This document shows, one piece after another, positions 43,680 to 56,100 of a stretch of DNA of 64,000 nucleotides. How positions within the stretch are numbered: the first letter of the stretch is position 1; each line of letters begins with the position of its first letter. The DNA comes from Astrothelium macrocarpum (lineage: Eukaryota; Ascomycota; Dothideomycetes; Trypetheliales; Trypetheliaceae): assembly GCA_021030915.1 (NCBI GenBank), contig JAGEMR010000004.1:434001-498000 (forward strand). Direction: 5' to 3'. The translations under genes were made by a program, and so were the position numbers. Under the pieces are notes generated by a model that was not told where the DNA came from, searched no databases, and saw only the letters and a program-made list of their open reading frames with translations.

Positions 43680-45770
43680 ATGGTCTCCCCTGGGCCGCGC
43701 GGCAAGATGCTTCGTGGAGATGCAGGACCGTATGGCAGCCTTCGCGGGCGACGACGCTTCGGTCGCTTGCTCAAGCTGCTTCTGGCCGTTACTGCTCTCA
43801 TTCTGATCTCTGCCTCTGCCTTGTATGCCTCTTTTAGTTGGGATTATTATTCCAAAAGCCCGTGGAAATACGTGCCCGCTCTTGCGCCCTCACAACCTCC
43901 CGTCATACCACAACCAGACATAGGCCCTCTCGACCGCGTCCTTCACCCCGAAGACCACATTCATCGCAAACCAAAGACGCACCATCTTAACTGGACAATT
44001 ACATCGGGAATCAGAAGACCAGACGGGGTTGCTAAACAGGTCTATCTAATCAATGATCAATTTACTGGTCCCATCATTGAAGCAAGGGCTGGAGACAGGC
44101 TTGAGGTCAATGTTCACAATAATTTGACTGAAGAGGGGCTGGCCATGCATTGGCATGGGCTCCATATGCGTGGCAGCAACCAATACGATGGCGCAGTCGG
44201 ATTCACACAGTGCCCAATTCCTGTTGGCCGGAATTTTACCTACAAATTCGAATTATCCGATGATCAATGGGGAACTTTTTGGTATCATGCGCACGCTCAG
44301 ACCCAACGCGCTGATGGTCTTTATGGCGGCTTCGTTATACACAAACCCGCGCACAACGGTGCCGATGGTCGACCGCATAAGCCCAAATATGATGAGGAAC
44401 GGTTGATTATCGTGAATGATCTCTATCATCGCACAGCAGGAGAGGTTCTAGCATGGTATATGCGTGCTGACTCCAATGGCATGGAGCCTGTTCCGGATTC
44501 ACTGCTGGTTAATGGCATCGGCTCGTACAATTGCTCTCTAGCCATGCCGGCATATCCTGTGCACTGTATCCAGAAGCCGGCTATGCCTGGCATGAGATTT
44601 AATTCTCAGAAACGGTACCGACTTCGTGTTATCAATGCTGGTTCATTGGCAGGCGTCACAATGTCCCTCCCAGAGTCCAACCTCACTGCTTTTGAAATTG
44701 ATGGCGGCAATAAAATCAGTCCTGTTCCTGCTGAATCCATGGGAGTTCTTTATCCCGGACAACGCGTCGATATATCGTTATCCTGGGACAAGTCTGTTTC
44801 ACACTCTCAAATCAGCGGTCTGGAAATTGCATTTGACCAGGACGCTTTTCGCTATCCGAATCCTGCATTGAATCCTATCCAGTCATTTCCCGTTTATCTG
44901 ACGAATCTATCGCCACCGACTATAAATACTAGTAACGAGACGTCCATTTCAACTCGCGACATACCAATTGCACCTCACTTTGATCTTTCAACCGCTACAT
45001 CTCTTCACTCCATGTCTCCCGAGCTTTCTCCTCTCGAGCCTACTATTGCCAAGACCATGGTACTTTACACCACAACTCTCATGCTGGCCCACCAAAACAA
45101 CGTGCCCATGGGATACATTAATCACACATCTTGGCGTTCCAGCTCTTCTCCACTCATCTCATCACCGCGTAATTTCTGGGAGAACGGGACCCAGCTTGTA
45201 CCATTTGTGCCATTTTCTTCCTCTTCCAACGATTTTATGGATATTGTGATCAACAATATTGACGATTCGGGGCATCCGTTCCATCTCCACGGCTTTGATT
45301 TCCATGTTCTTGGGGCGTGGGGTACCGATAGCAGTACCAAGGCATGGGGTAGTTATAATCCCTTTGAAATTGTGGAGCCCTCGGTTACAACATCTGTATC
45401 TCAGCATACATCTACGTCCCCTTCGACAACATCAGCATTAGAATCCAGCACTCCAATAACCATGCCTTTGAGATCCATTGCGAAGCGTTCGCACATGGTA
45501 AAGCGCGGAAAAAAGGTTGAACACAAGCAACCTCCAGGCGGGCCACTCAATTACCGGAATCCTGTCAGAAGGGATACGGTATTCGTTCCTCGTCATGGAT
45601 ACGCGGTGATCCGAATTAGACCGGACAACCCTGGCATCTGGATGCTGCACTGTCATCTCCTTTGGCATCAATCATCTGGCATGGCAATGGCATTGCAGGT
45701 TGGAGGCGATCGCGTGAGTGCTTTTGCAAACGAAAAGCATGATGTCACGTCTGAGTTGTGTCCGGTGTAA
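43680..45770 (+). CDS. N-terminally anchored multicopper oxidase
   Basis: Single exon, 696 residues from ATG 43680. A basic cytosolic start (LRGRRRFGRLLK) and a hydrophobic span at about 31-52 make a type II signal anchor. Copper motifs are complete: L1 HWHGLHMRGSNQYDG (about 157), L2 GTFWYHAHAQTQRADG (about 199), L3 HPFHLHGFDFHV (about 532) and L4 HCHLLWHQSSGM (about 657). The type-1 copper axial position, ten residues after the L4 Cys, is Met (about 668). The L3-L4 spacing is about 125 residues against roughly 55-70 in laccases and Fet3; the excess is a Ser/Thr-rich and then Lys/Arg-rich insertion (about 565-620). The family oxidises phenols or metal ions with reduction of oxygen to water; the substrate is not inferable. 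The anchor recalls membrane-bound oxidases such as Fet3, though that one is anchored C-terminally. Confidence 0.9.
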   Translation: MVSPGPRGKMLRGDAGPYGSLRGRRRFGRLLKLLLAVTALILISASALYASFSWDYYSKSPWKYVPALAPSQPPVIPQPDIGPLDRVLHPEDHIHRKPKTHHLNWTITSGIRRPDGVAKQVYLINDQFTGPIIEARAGDRLEVNVHNNLTEEGLAMHWHGLHMRGSNQYDGAVGFTQCPIPVGRNFTYKFELSDDQWGTFWYHAHAQTQRADGLYGGFVIHKPAHNGADGRPHKPKYDEERLIIVNDLYHRTAGEVLAWYMRADSNGMEPVPDSLLVNGIGSYNCSLAMPAYPVHCIQKPAMPGMRFNSQKRYRLRVINAGSLAGVTMSLPESNLTAFEIDGGNKISPVPAESMGVLYPGQRVDISLSWDKSVSHSQISGLEIAFDQDAFRYPNPALNPIQSFPVYLTNLSPPTINTSNETSISTRDIPIAPHFDLSTATSLHSMSPELSPLEPTIAKTMVLYTTTLMLAHQNNVPMGYINHTSWRSSSSPLISSPRNFWENGTQLVPFVPFSSSSNDFMDIVINNIDDSGHPFHLHGFDFHVLGAWGTDSSTKAWGSYNPFEIVEPSVTTSVSQHTSTSPSTTSALESSTPITMPLRSIAKRSHMVKRGKKVEHKQPPGGPLNYRNPVRRDTVFVPRHGYAVIRIRPDNPGIWMLHCHLLWHQSSGMAMALQVGGDRVSAFANEKHDVTSELCPV

Positions 45771-46310
45771 AGAGTGATCTCGTGGAGTGGTTTTGACGAA
45801 GCAGAGCATCTTGTACGAACTAGGGGCAGCATGAGTATTCCCAGAGACGGTTCGTCTCCATTAAACACATATGTAATGAGCATTACCAGGCGTTGTGAAG
45901 CCATCAGCTATGGCATTTGAATTGTGGCTTGAGTACGGAAGGGGAAAGATTTGGCCAGGCGTTTGGGAGTGGTCAAAAAAGTCTGGTCAACGATTGAATT
46001 CACCAGCATGCATTGGCATAGATAAGCAATGATAGACTCATTACTGCAACATACCACATCATAGTTTTTTTCATAGCAAATTTCAAAGCATTTCTCATTA
46101 TTGTTACAGTAATTTTTCCGAATTGTTCTCGGGACTTGACAGACCTACTAAGCACAAGCAACGCATACACTTGTGGACGCCGCGGATCGTATGTGGGGAC
46201 TTCGGAAACGCAAGGGACTTGTAACGCTCGTAGGTGCAGAGTATACGCCTCCCTTTGACAGCATCAATATTCCCGAGTTCGAATGGCAGGTAACATTATT
46301 GATGCTGGAT
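45771..46310. other. Convergent intergenic region (multicopper oxidase / SMC1)
   Basis: 540 bp between convergent stop codons; AT-rich around 46030-46130, nothing recognised. Confidence 0.45.
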
Positions 46311-49300
46311 TCATCCTTCCAGATATTTTCGTAACTATCAAGGAGATTAGTAGTCATCCCAAAAACTGCATTAGGCCAGACTATATGGAATACTCACATC
46401 CAACGTCAACGCCTTACTCGAATTCGCCCCCTGATCCCGCATGATGCCCACCAACGTCTCACTATTAACAAACATGCCCATCTTCAAGCTAATCACAATG
46501 AACTGCATTCCCGGGCGCGCATGCGCCTTGACATACCCAGCGACCTTGGCAACATTAGCATTATCAAGCGCGGCATCGACCTCGTCGAGCACGAAGAAGG
46601 GCGAGGGCTGGTGCGAGTGCACGGCGAACAGCAGGGCGAGCGCGGCGATGGACTTCTCGCCGCCGGAGAGGTGCTCCATGTCGCGGAAGCGCTTGAGCGG
46701 CGGCATGGCGTGGTAGCGCACGCCGCTGAGGTACGGCTCGTCCGAGTCCTCGATGTCCAGGTACGCCTGCCCCCCCAAGGGGAAGTTGGCGGAGCGCGTC
46801 AGGTCCTTGTACACGGACGAGATCTGCTCGGAGATGTGGGTGAAGGCGCGGTTGAAGAGCTCGTAGCGCTTGTCTTTGACGTCGGTGAAGTCGTCGTGCG
46901 CGCGTTTGGCGAGGCGCCGGGCCGCGTCGAAGTCGCGTTCGATGGATTTGAGGCGCTCCTCTGTGGCGGAGAGCCGTTCCATGGCTCGCATGTTGGGATT
47001 GAGGCGCTCGAGTTCGGAGGCGAGGTTCGTGATAGTTTCTTGCATCGCCTCTTCGGTTTTTTGAGCATCCCGTTCAGACATTTCCTATAGTAGTTGTATA
47101 AGCAAAGACACGATGTTGGAATTTTTCCAGCAACCAACGTACCTCTTTGAATTCATCCTCCAACTCATCAAAGTTGACTTCAATCCCATAGTCTTTGACC
47201 ACAGGAGCCAACTGGCTGCTCGGTTCATCTTCACCATCAACGTCCATTGCATCGTCATCAGCATCAGCCATTTCCTCTAGTGGTAGTTTGTCCAGACTGT
47301 TGCTTCCCTCCTTTAGTGGGATCTTGGTGCCATCAATCTTGCAACGCTTCAGCAAACTATATCTTGCTGCTGCATTCCTTGCCACTTCTGCCTCGAGGCC
47401 TGTAATTGCTTTGCTGGCAGCATCTACATTCTTACTCCGCTTCTGCAAGTCACGTCTAGCATCTGCAACACGCTGCTGTCTTTCTTCAAGCTGTTCACTC
47501 AGTGACTTCATTTCTTCTCTGAATTGCTCCATTTCGGCATTCAGGACATCCATTTCACCAGCCAATTCTTCCCTCTGTCTTTCGAGCTCCTGGATTCCCA
47601 GCTGGTCTCTATCCACTTCTGTTTGCAATCTCTGAACCCTGTCGTTCATATCGTTTAGCTGGCCGCTCTCGAATCGCACTTGGAGATCTAATGCCTTGGT
47701 CTGCTTCATGAATTGTAACCTTTCCGTTTCCATTTCCTGCTGCACGGTTCCTTGCTGAGCTTCGTAAGCGCGAATATTGCTGTATCCTAAACGAGAGCAG
47801 AATTGGGCAAACACTTGATCCTCGACTGTAGCAATGGCGTCTTCATGACGTTTTAGCGCATTACGTAGGCCCTCAAGTCCAGATGCTCGCTCTGAGTATT
47901 TGGGCTGAATATCAGCAACTGCGTTGGCATTGAACTCGCGCTCGGAGCGCTTCGATGCAATGTTGCGATCTAGAGCTTTGATTTCGTCGTTGAAAAAATG
48001 AAGACGAGATTCTAGACCTGCAACTTCTGATCGGAGATTTTCAAGCCTTGACCTTACACGTTGGGCTTCTTGAGTGCTTGTGATCTGTTGATGTTCTGCC
48101 AAATAGTTTTCTCTAACAGTACGCATCTTTTCAACCTCCGTATCATCCCATCTTCGGGACGATTGTCTGGTCTGATCATCGGGACCTCTGCCCCCTGTCA
48201 TGTTACCTCCTTTGTGAATGACTGTGCCATCAAGAGTCACAGCTCGGGCATCAATGCCTTTGGTGTAGCAAATGTTTTTTGCAATGTCAAGATCGTCGCA
48301 CACGATTGTGTTACCACAGGCTAGGTAGAAGGCGCGTTCAAAGACATGATCGTAATCCATGGTGTCAACGGCAAGCCGCACGCCTTTGTGCATGCCTTTA
48401 ATATTCGGATTTGGAGCTTTGTGCTGGATTGTGTCGAGTGGAATGGTACTACAGACACCCAAGCGTTTTTCCTTGAGATACTGAATACAGTCTCGTCCCG
48501 TCTTTTCCGTGTCGACTACAATTGATTCAAAATAGCGGCCCAGAGCAATGCTGACGGCCGCCTCATATTTCTTTTGTTTGGGCTTGCACAGCTCAAAAAG
48601 GCGACCACGGACACCTGGAAACAGTCGTTTTAGTGAAGAGAGAATGTCGCGGTTCCGAGCTTCTTTTTGAGACAACTGTTGTGCATCACTGTATTGATTG
48701 ATCTTTTTGTTGAGTTCCGTCACCTTATCCTCAATTTCTTCTTTTCTGAGCTCTGTCCTGCGGTTGTCAGAATTTATGTTGTTAATCTCCTTTTTCTTGG
48801 CTTCGACATCATTTGTGGTCGTGGTCACTTGGCTTCTAAACTCCTGCTGTTGCTCGCGCAGAGCACGGATCTCGTTTTCCAACTTTTCGACTCTGACCTG
48901 GGCAATATCAAGCTTATTCTTCAAATTGCCAACAATGTCCTTTTCAGTATTTGCTTGACGCTGCAAGTCGTTGGCCTGGGTCCGGTCTTCAACCGTACGG
49001 CGAGTGACTTCGCTTCTGAGATTAGAGTATTCTGCAATGTCAGCAGGAGTAAGCTGGCGGCCTTCTTGTTGCATCGTTCGGACACGCTCTTGTTCCCATC
49101 GCTGTTGGGCCTTTTGCACGGCCGCAAGGTCCGTTTGTAGTTTACGAATTTTTTCAGACTGGTCTTCGCAATCTTTCATTCGCTTGGCAATTTTGTCCTG
49201 TCGATCCTTGAGCTTGTCCTTAGAAATGCCGATTTTCTCGTCGATTGGCACGATTTCATTTTCTTTGTCTTCAATGTCCCTCTCTTTTTGCTTGATATTT

Positions 49301-50425
49301 CGTTGAATTTTGTTGACCTCCTTGGCGACTTTTGCCTGGTCACGTTGTGTCTCTGACAGCTTGGTTTCATACTTTTCGACATTCCGACGAAATTCTTTGA
49401 GTTCCTCTTGATGCTTCTGGATTTCGGCGCCAGATTCTTCCATGACGCGCTGGAAGTGGAACAACTTGTACAAAACTTGAGTAACAAGAGCTTGATCATG
49501 CTCATCGACCTTTTTCTGAAAGTTGTCTGCCTCTCGCTTTTGTTCCTGATATTGCTTGATTTCCGAGTTAATGCCGCGGCGTTGGTTAAGCTTAAAGTTT
49601 TGCTCCTCAGCGGCTTTATCAGCTTCGATCTTTAGTCTATCGTAGTCGGCTTTGTAGTCGAGACTGCCGGATATTTGCTCGATGAGCCGAGTTAAATCCT
49701 TGGGAGACTGTGACGCTATGGCTTCCACATCACCCTGGAAGACGAGGAAATTACGAGCCTTGATGAGAATATTTTGTTCTTCAAGTGCGTCATTGTACTG
49801 CTTCGCGCCAACAAGGCGATTGTTGATGCGATACTCGCTCTGGCCTGCGCTCGTAATGCTGCGTTTCCATCGAATCTCCTCGCCGGCGTCATCCTCGTAA
49901 ACGGCCATTACCCATGCAGTTTGAGGATCCACTCGCTGGGAGCTGGTCTGAGCATCGTCCTCGTCAGATGCAGCGCCTCCATCCGCATGGCCGTTTGTCC
50001 CATTCTCAACGTCACCTTCAGTTTGGTCGGTTGCAGTGCCGTCAGCATTGATTTTGGAGGTTTTGAGGACGCGTCCGCGATATACCAAATCGCGTAGTTG
50101 GGCAGAACGAAGATGCGACGACTTTATACCCAAGACAAAGGAGATGGCATCCATGCTGGCGTGAGGTCAGTGAGAAGGTCGAGGTAGGGTAGAGTGTATG
50201 CTGGTTCTCTTACGAATTGGATTTGCCAGAGCCATTGGGTCCGATGATGGAGGTGAAATAGGAATCGCCAAATTGCATGACATGATGGCCTTTGTATGAT
50301 TTGAAGTCTAGCAGCGATTAGCCTTCCAATCCACATGCCGCTTCGCATTTGCGCAGTTTCTTGTTGGTTGCGATGGATGACAATGAAGACTTACTGAACA
50401 GCTCCAGTCGCATGAGCTTCCCCAT
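46311..50425 (-). CDS. SMC1: Cohesin subunit SMC1
   Basis: Five exons on the minus strand, 50425-50395, 50307-50214, 50155-47143, 47084-46398 and 46334-46311; 1282 residues. All joints keep frame. The joins rebuild MGKLMRLELFNFKSYKGHHV, Walker A GPNGSGKSN (about residues 33-41) and the C-terminus TLDLRKYLEG; the last exon is only 24 nt. Smc1 with Smc3 and Scc1 forms cohesin, which holds sister chromatids together and extrudes loops. Two coiled-coil arms flank the hinge (about 553-697: FPGVRGRLFELC, CSTIPLDTI, VTLDGTVIHKGGNMTGG). The C-terminal head carries the signature LSGGEKS (about 1184) and Walker B FFVLDEVDAALD (about 1209). The N-terminal head has an acidic low-complexity insertion (about 85-117). 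Exon 4 is much richer in G and C than the rest. Confidence 0.97.
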
Positions 50426-51230
50426 ATTAGCGATATAGGCGAGTCACGCGCTGAACCTGATGACGAAGGGTTTGAGGGAAAGGGATGGGTAGGCACCTCA
50501 GAGAGGGTCAGCGCGATGAGTGCCAAAGGCGACGCGTGAAGTTGTGGATAGACGCGGCGCCTCAGCGCTAAGCCCAAAAGGAGGGCGGCAGCTTGATCGT
50601 TTCTGGGGCTCAGGCACTCAGGGTCTACGTCGTGCGCTAGGCAGGCGCGGGGATTGAGATTGATGACTGTACACAGCGAAGCATCCCTCGACCCAATGAG
50701 CTCGGACAGGGTGGCATCGTGGGACCGTCTGAATTCCAGAGCGGACAACATCACCACATCCTAATCATTCTACACCCTGCCCGCTGCCCGTTTTCCCCTT
50801 GGATTCCGTTGTCCACATGTCATCCTCGTCCTCGTGCCGCTGCCTCTATCTGCGGGGCATTCTTGCCTACTAACCACTGAATTGCTGCTATCTGCCTCTA
50901 CTTGTGCATCTACATTCTAGCTTTGCTTTCAAATAAACCTAAGCTACCTGCCTCGGACTCTCTTTTAGCCTGCAGGTATGCATTCTCATACCGTCTCGTC
51001 GCTCTACTTTCTTCGTTGTTTACATCGACACCACGTCTTGCTCGCGCAGCCACCTGCTGGCGCCTGATTCGAGCTGCGTGACCTCGCCGGATGCCCGCGA
51101 TTCACGAGCCAAATCAACGCTAACGTACCTTTCTTCCAAAATGACAGTCATCTCTTCCTTACCTTGCCGCACCTCGTACCAGAGGACATATTCGAACCTG
51201 GAACCCGTGAGAGAAGAGGACTCGACCAAC
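50426..51230. promoter_or_regulatory. SMC1/GPC1 divergent promoter with uORFs or 5'-leader intron
   Basis: 805 bp between divergent starts. Upstream of GPC1 are short frames starting at ATG 50978 (29 codons, stop at 51067) and ATG 51091 (10 codons). The same stretch has splice-like signals: CAG|GTATGC at 50976, a CTAAC branch-like site near 51119 and an ACAG acceptor at 51147. Either uORFs or a leader intron of about 172 nt may control the start choice. Confidence 0.35.
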
Positions 51231-53123
51231 ATGTCTGCACCTATACCTATACCCAAGTCTAAGTCGCAACCTGCCGCCTTAGATGAGACTTTGTCTTCTA
51301 GCTCCCCGGATCAGCTTGATCGGTCGACACCGCGGGGATCATTCTCATCAAATGGCGATTTCTCTCCGCCAAACGTCGAGACTCGTAATTCGTCCACCAC
51401 TCTCGCTGCGGCTGGTTACAAAACACCAAACATGTCATCTTCACCTCCTTCTCCCTCTATTGAGCTCTCACGTACGGCTTCAACGAGTTCGTTTCAAGAA
51501 GACGATCAGTTCCCGCCCCTAGAGAAGATGACAATATTGGACATCTTGGAGAACCTTGCATTGCCCCAGCGACTGGACAAGATTTCGCATTTGGCTTCGG
51601 CTCAAACCGAGCGCGTTCGCCGGCAGCAGCAAAGACTGAGAACAACAGGCATTAGTGCCAAAGATAGGGTGGTGGACGAATGGCGAAGACGGCTGCCAAC
51701 AGCCGACGAGCAGCTGGACAAGTACAAAAAACGCATGCGTGATTCTGTCGATCGATTGGGGAAGCGATGGAATGATTCCAAGACTATTACTCTTCGAGAA
51801 AAGATTTCCTTTATCGGCGCGTGTTTGAACATTTTTATTAGCGGTTATCTTGTCGGCGCACATCCGGAATGGTTTCACTATTGGTATGCGGCTCAACTCA
51901 TCTATTACATGCCCATTCGCTTCTATACCTATCACCAAAGAGGCATGCATTACTTTTTGGTAGATTTGTGCTATTTTGTCAACCTACTCACCGTCTTGAG
52001 TCTGTGGGTCTTTCCTCGCTCCAAGCGGTTACTGATCAGCACCTTTTGCCTGGCGTTTGGGAATAATGCCGTTGCCATTGCCATGTGGAGAAATTCGCTT
52101 GTATTTCATTCATTGGAAAAGGTCACGAGGTAAGCAGCCCTTTCAAAAGCTCGCTATACTGCGAATCATAACATTGTGCGCAGTCTTTTCATTCACATCA
52201 TGCCACCTGTAACGCTTCATTGCGTCATCCATCTTTTCCCTGAAGCTCAACAAAAGACTCGTTTTCCAGCGATATGGACTCTGAAACATTCGCACCCTTC
52301 CGATCCCTACCATTACTCTCTTCCCGAAATGATGTTCTGGGCTACCATTCCATATGGCATTTGGCAGCTCTCTTATCATATCTTCATTACCGTTCGCCGT
52401 CGTGAGAAAATCGCTGCTGGACGTCCAACCTCCTTCACTTGGCTTCGACGCTCCTATAAAGGTACCTGGCTTGGTAACTTTGTCCTGCGCCAGCCAGAGC
52501 CTTTGCAAGAACCGACATTTATGCTGATTCAATACGTATACGCACTTCTAACCATGGTTCCGTGTCCACTTTGGTTTTGGTATCGTTGGGCTAGCGCTGC
52601 ATATCTCATGGTCGTGTTCGCGTGGAGTAGCTGGAACGGTGCCTCTTATTATCTCGATGTCTTTGGCAAGCGCTTCCACAAGGAATTGGAGGCTCTCAAA
52701 GCGGACGTGGCGAAATGGCAGCAGAGTCCGGAAGGCCCCAGAGGCAAAGCCACCCCACTCATGATGCCGCTTGACAGTGTGAGCTTGGGTCAACCAGCAC
52801 AAGGTCAGGGCGCCTTTTCAAGTGCAACGAACACGCCAGCGGTCGAGAAAAGTAGCGACCTTTTTGCAAAGGCGAATGGGGTGAGAAAGGTCAGCATAGA
52901 GAGTGGGGATAGTGATTTCCTACCAGAAACAGGGGTAGTAAACCAGACTGACACAAGCACTGAAAAGCATACAAGACATAATAGTGTCGATGCGATTCCC
53001 TTGCTCGACCATGATCATGTATCACAGGACAACAACACCATGAGCTTTACTTCCGGCATTAGCTCGGTGCTGGATACAAAGTATGAGGGAAGCGGAGGAG
53101 ACGTAAAAGAGAGAAAGCAGTAA
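51231..53123 (+). CDS. GPC1: Glycerophosphocholine acyltransferase
   Basis: Two exons, 51231-52129 and 52184-53123, with a 54-nt intron (GTAAGC...GCGCAG), giving 612 residues. Gpc1 (DUF2838) acylates glycerophosphocholine with acyl-CoA, recycling deacylated phosphatidylcholine in the ER membrane. The polytopic core runs from about residue 205 to 450: KISFIGACLNIFISGYLVGA, AAQLIYYMPIRFYTYHQRGM, HYFLVDLCYFVNLLTVLSLW, SLFIHIMPPVTLHCVIHLFP, MFWATIPYGIWQLSYHIFIT and LTMVPCPLWFWYRWASAAYL. The N-terminal 150 residues are Ser/Pro-rich and the C-terminal 130 are polar and disordered. I chose ATG 51231; an in-frame ATG at 51141 would add 30 residues but overlaps a possible 3' splice site (ATGACAG). Divergent from SMC1. 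Confidence 0.93.
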
Positions 53124-56100
53124 TCAGAGTTGATATTACTTGTTTTGTCTTGATTTCCTGAGTCTAACCCTTTTCCGCTACCTCTGCACATTACATCGTG
53201 TATTTTTTTCGTTGGTGGGGCTTGTATAAACTCATTGTTTGACATCCCATTTGTTTAGCCCTTCTTACTAGATTTGGTATTCCACCGTGCTGGTGGATCA
53301 GACAGGTTCTAGTTGGCAATGTTATTTGCAGCGTTGTCTTTTTGTTTGTGATTTTATTTGTCTTCTGATTATGTCGGAACATTATTAGGTGTTGTGCTTA
53401 TAACTGGCGTAAGAGTTGGTTGAATCAGTGGGATCAACGTCTAATAGATACCCTTGGAGAATTGTGGTACAAGGTTCCAGTCCTATACATGCCAGAGTTT
53501 GAGTTTGAACCAGATTGGATATCCAACATGCTTTTATTTAAAGCTCTTGTTCCAATATCCACGTCCATTATGAAACGTTATGGAAATATGCTCACTCCTA
53601 GCGGTGGCGAACAGGGAGTCTGCTTCGGTGTGAATTTTTGAAGGGAAGAGCGTCCGCCAAGTTCGTATTATTGCGCTGATGTTCAGTTCACTCAGCATAT
53701 ATCTACGGAGAAGTTTCTACTTTGATGGCAGTCATCAGCATTTGACATTCATAAGGTAGGCTGCCCTTCAAAGTCTTACTGGATAAAGTCTTCACAAGAA
53801 AGCCCAGGGACCAACGAATAAATTCATTCAGTCTTTGTGTGATGATCGCTGATTTGGGTTCAGTGGTAGAAGAATCTATATTTGCTTTCCATTCCACTCG
53901 ATACAAAAGACTCTAATCGTCAGTATGTGTATACATACCAAACTCATTCCAAGTCAATGACCAGAAATCGTTTCAAACACTCCCAAGCAATTGAGATGCT
54001 GTCGACTGGTGGCAATGTTGGGCGAATGCTTGTCACTGTGGCGTACGCAATAAACATCTTGGAGCCCAACGCTGCCGCAAGTGCTTCACGCCCCCTTGAC
54101 CGAAGCATAATATCGTAGCCAATCAATTAGACCATCTGTGGGGACCCAAACGTCCAAGCCTATACTATATTTGTTAGTGGAGATTGACTAAAGAGGGTAA
54201 TGAAAAATGTTTTCCTTGGATTTGGAATGCATGATGTGATTTACAACGGCGGAGACTACATCCAGACCTTTCCAATCCTGTTCGACGGCAGATTGATATA
54301 TGGTCAAAATCGGTAATTGAGTCTTCCGTTTGCGGATTTCGGTACTGTTCTGGGCGCCACATCTAGGCCGTTAGGGTTTCGGCGGCTTGAATGAAAATTC
54401 TGTAAATAAGCTTTGTAGAGTCGTCACATGCATATGGCGCAGCAGGCCCACGTTTTTGCTTTTCAGAACGACCGTGCTGAAACAAGCACAAGCAGTAGAC
54501 TCGGGAGCTCCCAAGGTTGAATTAAATCTCCGGCATCACTGATAAAGTTAAGCCCTATTTGAGGCTCATGCTTAAGCTAATTATCGTTTTGTGATATGCC
54601 GAAAACGGTTGGGAACCAAATAACGATCGCCAGCTATGACGGACTTTGTAGAAACAGTGGGCATCGTGCCGGATGTTCTTTTCGGAGACTGCCCTGAACC
54701 ACTCAAACCATCCCTTTTTGTAATGTTTGACCCTGTTTTGGTCCGTTGAAGGTCAGGAAAACGCTCGGACGCACTTTGGCCGCGTGGAAACTTACCGCAT
54801 TCTGCTTTTGAAAGACAGGGAATGTACTTTGATCATCCACCATGTCGGTACTCTGTAAGTCACTGCCGAGTGGCTAACACGAACAATTTTGAGATCAGAG
54901 CACCTCCTCGGTGCGAGACACCGCAAGGGGCAGGGCTTGTGGATACAGTCCGTTCTGCGATGAAACTATTGCCAAACATCTTACAATGCTCCATACACTC
55001 AGGCAGTGCTAACAACGATCCGTTGTGTGAAAAATTTTCGGAGGATATGCTCATGCTAGTCATTCTGATGCCTAGCGCTGACCTATTGATCTTCCAAGCC
55101 TTCTTGAATTCTTTGACGCAAGCACTAAAAGATTGCAAATAAGGTCGATCGCAATTGCTACTGCTTGCGTCTTTGCTAAAGGTCTTTGGCATTTCTCGAC
55201 CATCGGCAAGCATGTGACGCCATTAGCTAAAGGCATAGCTTCTTTAATGCGGAATTCCTGCCCTCTTTCGGAGCGGCATTCGGTTCAGGAAGTTTTCGCA
55301 ATAGTATGGAATCAAGAGCCGAAGCAGTATCGAACTTGAAAAATGCCGATCGACCGTCTTTACGTAGAGCTGTATTGAATTCATGTGTAGCCACTGGCTA
55401 AATATTTACCCCCATTGTATATTTCAATTCGCTCATAAAATTTGGTGTCGTGTGCCGATTTGTTTTGACCAATCCACTGCTTCCACTCCTTGTTTCAAGA
55501 TTGGCAGCAGCAGCGTGCCTGGTGAGGCGTTTCCAAGCTCTTGGACTTGCATGTCCTGCCAATACAATCTAATAAGTCAAGGCGCGCCAGTCCTTGCAGA
55601 CTTGATCCTGGCCGAGGCAACGTGCCAGAGGTGTTCTACATGGATTGAACGCAGATCATTTCGTGCCTGACAGCACCTGTCCCTGCCAAGATTACCCATG
55701 AGAATATTGGCGGTATGGCGCTACTGGGTAGCGCAAGCCTCCGAGCCGGGTTCTAGCTTACATCGGAACTATTAAGTTTCAGATGGCTTTTAGTACATCG
55801 CGTGGGCCCACGAGAGACCTAGTATCGGCAAGTTTCTACGGCTGACATTAAGCATGAAAAGATTAATGAGTCGAATAGACCATACCTAGATTGATCGTTA
55901 AAGATGTGTGCGTCATATCATCGTCTGCATGATTACAATCCTCACAGAGCTTGAAGCCAAGTTGTGTAGGATGTATAAATTATTACATGAGGCTGGCCGT
56001 AGTTCTGTACCAGTCTCAACAGTAAACGACCGTCAATAGTACAAGATGACTAGTGCTGTACAGCGGAATGAAATCGTGCCGGGGTGCTTTTGAAATCAAC

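Noticed and set aside
46521..47090. Plus-strand open frame of 189 codons
   Set aside because: It lies opposite SMC1 exon 4; high GC at third positions removes antisense stops. Its composition is a mirror of the SMC1 codons.
55741..55765. tRNA B-box-like GGTTCTAGCTT
   Set aside because: No matching A box or cloverleaf arms nearby.
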